DNA of 64,000 nucleotides from an uncultured Sphaerochaeta sp. Its GTDB lineage: Bacteria > Spirochaetota > Spirochaetia > Sphaerochaetales > Sphaerochaetaceae. Position 1 is the stretch's first letter. The number at the start of each line of letters is the position of its first letter. Below the pieces are notes generated by a model. It saw nothing but the letters and a program-made list of their open reading frames with translations, was not told the DNA's origin and ran no database searches. Shown here piece by piece: positions 60,343 through 64,000 of the stretch. The DNA lies in NCBI RefSeq assembly GCF_963666015.1, contig NZ_OY762555.1, positions 3,224,001-3,288,000 on the forward strand. The letters are read 5' to 3'. Made by a program: the position numbers and the translations under genes.

Positions 60343-61827
60343 ATGCAAAGAAAATCAATTGATATGTATGAGTTCTGGTTTTTGGTAGGATCACAGTTCC
60401 TGTATGGACCAGAGACACTCAATGAAGTAGCAAGTCATGCACAGCAGATGGTGGAAGGATTGAATGCCTCCGGCAAGCTGCCTTGCAAGGTTGTGTATAA
60501 AGCGACACTCAAGACTCCTGAAGAAATTGAGCAATGCATCAAGGACGCAAATTATGATGATAGCTGTGCAGGAATCATCACCTGGATGCACACCTTTTCC
60601 CCATCAAAGATGTGGATTAATGGCTTTTCTCTCTTGCAGAAGCCGTATTGCCATCTTCATACCCAGTTCAATCGCATGATACCCGATACGGAAATTGATA
60701 TGGATTTCATGAATCTGAATCAGTCTGCCCATGGAGACCGTGAACATGGCTTCATTGCTGCCAGGATGCGTATGGGTCGAAAGATCATCACTGGGTTCTG
60801 GGAAGATGATGAAGTCCAGAAAAAGCTTGGTTCCTGGATGCGTTCAGCAATTGGTGCTGTAGAGAGCAGGAAGCTGAAAGTGATGCGGTTCGGTGACAAT
60901 ATGAGGAATGTAGCAGTCACTGAAGGTGATAAGGTTGGGGTGCAAATGCAGCTTGGCTGGCAGGTGAATACCTGGGGTGTGGGTGACTTGATCAAGGAAA
61001 TCGAGGCAGTCACTGATGCTGAGGTGGATGCCCAGATGGAAGCCTACAGAGAGAAATATGATTTCTCTACCAAGGATTTGGAAACCGTTCGTTACCAGGC
61101 TCGGGAAGAGGTTGCCATGAGACATTTCTTCGAGCGGGAAGGAATCTCTGCTTTCTCAAATACATTTGAGGACCTGCAGGCTATGCGCCAGTTACCTGGT
61201 CTTGCAAGTCAGGATCTGATGGCGGAAGGGTACGGCTACGGTGGTGAGGGGGACTGGAAAGTTTCTGCCATGACCAGCTTGGTAAAGAGGATGACCGAAG
61301 GTATGGAAGGTGGTACTACCTTCATGGAAGACTATACCTACCATATGGAGAAAGGCAATGAGCTCTCACTTGGAGCGCATATGCTCGAGATCTGTCCTAC
61401 TATCACCAAAGAGAAAGCACGAATTGAGGTACATGAACTTGGTATCGGTGGAAAAGAACCTCCAGCCCGTCTTGTATTTGAAGGGCATCCAGGGAGAGCA
61501 GTCCTTGCATCCCTGATTGACATGGGGGGACGCCTGCGACTGATTGTGAATGAGATCGAGGTAGTGAAGCCGATCTACAAAATGCCGAACCTTCCTGTTG
61601 CCAGAGTCATGTGGAAACCCGAACCTGATTTGTACCAGGCAGCACATCTTTGGATGCTTGCAGGTGGAGCTCACCATGCAGTGCTGAGTTATGATGCCAC
61701 AGCAGAGATGTTGGAGGATTGGTGTGAGATTATGGGTATTGAGTTTGTACATATCCATAAGGATGTAACTGTTGCTTCCATGAAACAGCAACTGTTCTTC
61801 TCTGATCTTGCTTGGAAGCTCAAGTAA
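60343..61827 (+). CDS. araA: L-arabinose isomerase
   Basis: Converts L-arabinose to L-ribulose, the first step of arabinose use. The 494-residue product starts DMYEFWFLVGSQFLYGPETL, has WMHTFSPSKMWI, and the metal-binding and catalytic segments with E and H residues in EGDWKVSAMTSL, TFMEDYTYHMEKGN and the C-terminal WMLAGGAHHAVLSY. ATG 60343 was chosen with AAGGGGG 5 nt upstream; an earlier in-frame ATG at 60310 lies before that site. It is controlled by the O2 operator and the divergent LacI-family regulator. A sugar kinase that could take the next step is convergent downstream. Confidence 0.97.
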   Translation: MQRKSIDMYEFWFLVGSQFLYGPETLNEVASHAQQMVEGLNASGKLPCKVVYKATLKTPEEIEQCIKDANYDDSCAGIITWMHTFSPSKMWINGFSLLQKPYCHLHTQFNRMIPDTEIDMDFMNLNQSAHGDREHGFIAARMRMGRKIITGFWEDDEVQKKLGSWMRSAIGAVESRKLKVMRFGDNMRNVAVTEGDKVGVQMQLGWQVNTWGVGDLIKEIEAVTDAEVDAQMEAYREKYDFSTKDLETVRYQAREEVAMRHFFEREGISAFSNTFEDLQAMRQLPGLASQDLMAEGYGYGGEGDWKVSAMTSLVKRMTEGMEGGTTFMEDYTYHMEKGNELSLGAHMLEICPTITKEKARIEVHELGIGGKEPPARLVFEGHPGRAVLASLIDMGGRLRLIVNEIEVVKPIYKMPNLPVARVMWKPEPDLYQAAHLWMLAGGAHHAVLSYDATAEMLEDWCEIMGIEFVHIHKDVTVASMKQQLFFSDLAWKLK

Positions 61828-61849
61828 AAAACAATAGATACATAAATAG

Positions 61850-61881
61850 AAGAGGTCGAATCCAGAAGGAATCGACCTCTT
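61850..61881 (+). terminator. Bidirectional terminator between araA and the FGGY kinase gene
   Basis: AAGAGGTCGA/TCGACCTCTT stem with a 12-nt loop that can extend through TTCC/GGAA. It ends in TTTAAT. Confidence 0.75.
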
Positions 61882-61900
61882 TAATACATTTTGCTCTCAA

Positions 61901-63502
61901 TTATTTAAGATGAGCTACGGCAGCCTTTTCAACAGGAAGACCTTGCTTGTATCGTGCAAGGAATGCATTGAAGCCAGCAATATCCTCTTCAGTTGGTTCA
62001 ACGGTCGTTACCTCAGCAGAGGCAAATACCTTTGAATCGAGATATTCAGAGAGTGTCTCATCCTTCTTTTGGGCCATATAGGCAGCAAGTAGCGCGATGC
62101 CCCAAGCCCCACCTTCTCCTGCTGTCTTCAACACTGAGATAGGGGTATGCAGGGCACTTGCCATCATCTTCTGTCCAACTTCCGCTGTCTTGAAGAATCC
62201 ACCATGCCCGTTGATGGCGTCAATTGCCACATGTTCCTCTTCAAAGAGAATATCCATACCGATTCTTAGTACCCCAAGCGCCGTAAAGAGTTGGGAACGC
62301 ATGAAATTTGCAAGGGTGAAGGAGTTCTTGGTCTCCCTGACAAAGAGAGGTCGTCCTTCATTGATATCAGTCATGGTCTCTCCGCTGATGTAGTTGTACG
62401 GGAGGAGCCCCCCGCAATCCTTATCACCTTCCAATGCCTTGAAGAGGAGCTTGTCATAAAATGCTCCCTTGGAAACTGAGAAGCCAAGGGTTTCAACCAC
62501 CTCATTGAACAATCGCATCCATGCATCATACTCTCCCGTACAGTTATTGCCATGGCTCATTGCTACCAGTGACCCATCAGGGGTGGTGACCAGGTCAATG
62601 AACTTGTTGTAGCTCTTGGAAAGAGGTTTCTCAAGGACAATCATGGCAAAAACGGAAGTGCCAGCAGATACATTACCTGTTCGCTTTGCCACCGAATTGG
62701 TTGCAACCATTCCAGTACCTGCATCTCCCTCAGGAGGGCAGAGCGGAATACCTGGTTCCAGTGTACCACTTGGATCGATCAAGGCAGCACCTTGCTTGCT
62801 CAATACGCCTGCCTGTTCTCCTGCCGGTAGAATGGAAGGCAGTATCGAGATTAAGTCCCAAGCGTATTTTCGATCTTGAATCTTGTCTGCAAATCGGTCA
62901 AGCATTTCAGTATCATAGTATCCGCTTGCTGTATCGATTGGGAACATACCTGAAGCATCCCCGATACCCAGCACTTTCTCTCCGGTAAGTTGCCAGTGGA
63001 CATATCCAGCAAGGGTGGTGAGGAAGGTTATATCTCCCACATGTTCTTCTCCACTGAGAATAGCATGGTAAAGGTGGCTGATGGACCAGCGCTCTGGAAC
63101 AGGATAATCAAAGAGGTCACTCAATTCTTCTGCTGCCTTGGCGGTGATCGTATTTCTCCAGGTTCTGAAGGGGACAAGGAGTTGTCCCTTTTCGTCGAAG
63201 GCAAGATAGCCATGCATCATTGCACTGACACCCATGGATTTTAGTTTTTTCAGTGGGACACCATAGTTGCTCTGAACTTCTTTTTGGAGATTGGCAAAGC
63301 AGGTTGAGATGCCTTTCCATACATCCTCAAGACTATATGTCCAAATTCCATTAAGTAAGGTATTTTCCCAGTCATGCCCCCCTTGGGCGATGGGCTGGTT
63401 TTCCGAGTTGATCAAAACTGCCTTGATTCTTGTGGAACCAAGTTCAATACCGAGCATTGTCTGGCCATTGACAATCTCTTGTGTAATTGCATTCTTCAGC
63501 AT
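61901..63502 (-). CDS. FGGY-family carbohydrate kinase, probable L-ribulokinase
   Basis: ATP-dependent sugar kinase of the actin-like fold. N-terminal phosphate-1 motif is [14 protein letters not shown] near residue 18, the substrate region has [14 protein letters not shown], and the second ATP region has [14 protein letters not shown], with the C-terminal adenosine motif [11 protein letters not shown] and [14 protein letters not shown]. Length 533 residues, as for ribulokinase or xylulokinase. Convergence with araA makes L-ribulose the likely substrate, but the sequence is not the classical AraB, so xylulose or another ketose is possible. The start has AAGGAG 7 nt upstream. It is not in the araA transcript and no LacI operator is seen before it. 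Confidence 0.8.
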   Translation of the reverse strand: MLKNAITQEIVNGQTMLGIELGSTRIKAVLINSENQPIAQGGHDWENTLLNGIWTYSLEDVWKGISTCFANLQKEVQSNYGVPLKKLKSMGVSAMMHGYLAFDEKGQLLVPFRTWRNTITAKAAEELSDLFDYPVPERWSISHLYHAILSGEEHVGDITFLTTLAGYVHWQLTGEKVLGIGDASGMFPIDTASGYYDTEMLDRFADKIQDRKYAWDLISILPSILPAGEQAGVLSKQGAALIDPSGTLEPGIPLCPPEGDAGTGMVATNSVAKRTGNVSAGTSVFAMIVLEKPLSKSYNKFIDLVTTPDGSLVAMSHGNNCTGEYDAWMRLFNEVVETLGFSVSKGAFYDKLLFKALEGDKDCGGLLPYNYISGETMTDINEGRPLFVRETKNSFTLANFMRSQLFTALGVLRIGMDILFEEEHVAIDAINGHGGFFKTAEVGQKMMASALHTPISVLKTAGEGGAWGIALLAAYMAQKKDETLSEYLDSKVFASAEVTTVEPTEEDIAGFNAFLARYKQGLPVEKAAVAHLK

Positions 63503-63552
63503 GTGCTACTCCTTCCGATAATTATAGCCTGTATAGCAGATTATGAAAAGTG

Positions 63553-63592
63553 TTGAAACAAAGAAACAGCGGAAGATTAATCTCTTCCGCTG
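63553..63592 (-). terminator. Intrinsic terminator of glgC
   Basis: Perfect 10-bp stem CAGCGGAAGA/TCTTCCGCTG with a 6-nt loop, followed on the minus strand by TTTCTTTGTTTC. Confidence 0.85.
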
Positions 63593-63613
63593 TGTAGAAA
63601 TATCTATGTGCTA

Positions 63614-64000
63614 TTACATTACCGTTCCATTTTTAATGATGGCATTCTTATTGATGACAATAATCCCATCATGAATGGAATACATGGCAAAATCCCCTTC
63701 CTGGCGCGGGATGTCGTCAATTCCTATACGGCATCCATCACCGATACGGGCATTCTGGTCGATGATGGCTTTTCGGATAATGGTTCCTCTACCGATACCT
63801 ATGTTGGGAATGCCTTTCTTCGCATTCTCGGCTTTCTGTTCCTGTGTCTCATAGAACGAGGCCCCCATACAATAGACACCATCAAGGGATGCACCGGATT
63901 CGATAATGGTACGAACACCAATGATTGAGTTTACAATGTAGGCGTTGGTTATGATCGATCCCTCACTGGTAAGTGAGTTCGAGATATTGCAGAAATTCAC
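63614..64000 (-). CDS. glgC: Glucose-1-phosphate adenylyltransferase, C-terminal part (5' truncated by window edge)
   Basis: Makes ADP-glucose for glycogen. Only the C-terminal left-handed beta-helix is inside the window: hexapeptide-type repeats such as SEGSIITNAYIVNSIIGVRT, GIGRGTIIRKAIIDQNARIG and the final GIIVINKNAIIKNG. The segment GVYCMGASFYETQEQKAENAKKG is the family's regulatory-loop region. The nucleotidyltransferase domain lies beyond base 64000, and the GTG at the edge is not a true start. It is assigned to GlgC rather than other sugar-nucleotide transferases because of the GASFYET and GRGTIIRKAIID signatures. Confidence 0.85.
   Translation of the reverse strand: MNFCNISNSLTSEGSIITNAYIVNSIIGVRTIIESGASLDGVYCMGASFYETQEQKAENAKKGIPNIGIGRGTIIRKAIIDQNARIGDGCRIGIDDIPRQEGDFAMYSIHDGIIVINKNAIIKNGTVM

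Overview
The window looks like a chromosome segment of a free-living anaerobic or microaerotolerant spirochaete, most likely a Sphaerochaeta-type organism. This is inferred from gene content and protein flavour, not from a database match. Supporting points are desulfoferrodoxin, rubrerythrin and a PerR-like regulator in place of visible catalase or SOD, many secreted lipoproteins, and sugar-fermentation genes. The first and last genes (gltX and glgC) are cut by the window edges.

Layout. 1-3.4 kb: aminoacyl-tRNA synthetase operon gltX-glyQS-tyrS. 3.4-5.9 kb: a NitT/TauT-type ABC importer. 5.9-13 kb, minus strand: desulfoferrodoxin, glutamate dehydrogenase, a methylthioadenosine salvage pair (mtaD-mtnA) behind an acyl-CoA synthetase, and a HAD phosphatase. 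13-22 kb, plus strand: SMUG-type DNA glycosylase, ispE-spoVG, tRNA-Gln, then rplY-pth-tilS-ftsH-lepA. 22-24.3 kb: galM, udk, yidD and a 56-residue unrecognised basic protein. 24.4-28.3 kb: a giant 5'-nucleotidase-like lipoprotein with two identical, apparently catalytically dead N-terminal domains made by a 1023-bp tandem duplication. 28.3-31.6 kb: a class IIC-like group II intron inserted just after that gene's terminator, directly followed by a second, degenerate intron. 31.7-36 kb: tRNA-Asn, an orphan FtsX-type permease, galE, a phosphohexomutase and an unknown protein. 36-39 kb: an RlmK-like rRNA methyltransferase fused to an acidic repeat block and a long Arg/Asp repeat tail. 39-40 kb: perR-rbr. 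40-49 kb: amidohydrolase, glutaminyl-tRNA synthetase, a DUF1349-like protein, an HD phosphohydrolase, a PfkB sugar kinase, an HtrA protease and UvrB. 49-51.5 kb: an operon of a small predicted outer-membrane protein and two secreted caspase-like lipoproteins. 51.5-55.5 kb: thiB-thiP-thiQ thiamine transporter under a TPP riboswitch. 55.5-59 kb: NAD(P)HX repair enzyme, membrane protein, MutT-like Nudix hydrolase and an MscS-like channel. 59-64 kb: LacI-family regulator and araA, divergent with two matching operators, then an FGGY sugar kinase and the end of glgC.

The best candidates for something undescribed are the decoy-domain nucleotidase, the methyltransferase with a polyampholyte tail, the paired caspase lipoproteins with an envelope partner, and a recurring arrangement in which genes without a ribosome binding site carry a -10 hexamer only 6-8 nt before the start codon, which suggests leaderless mRNAs.
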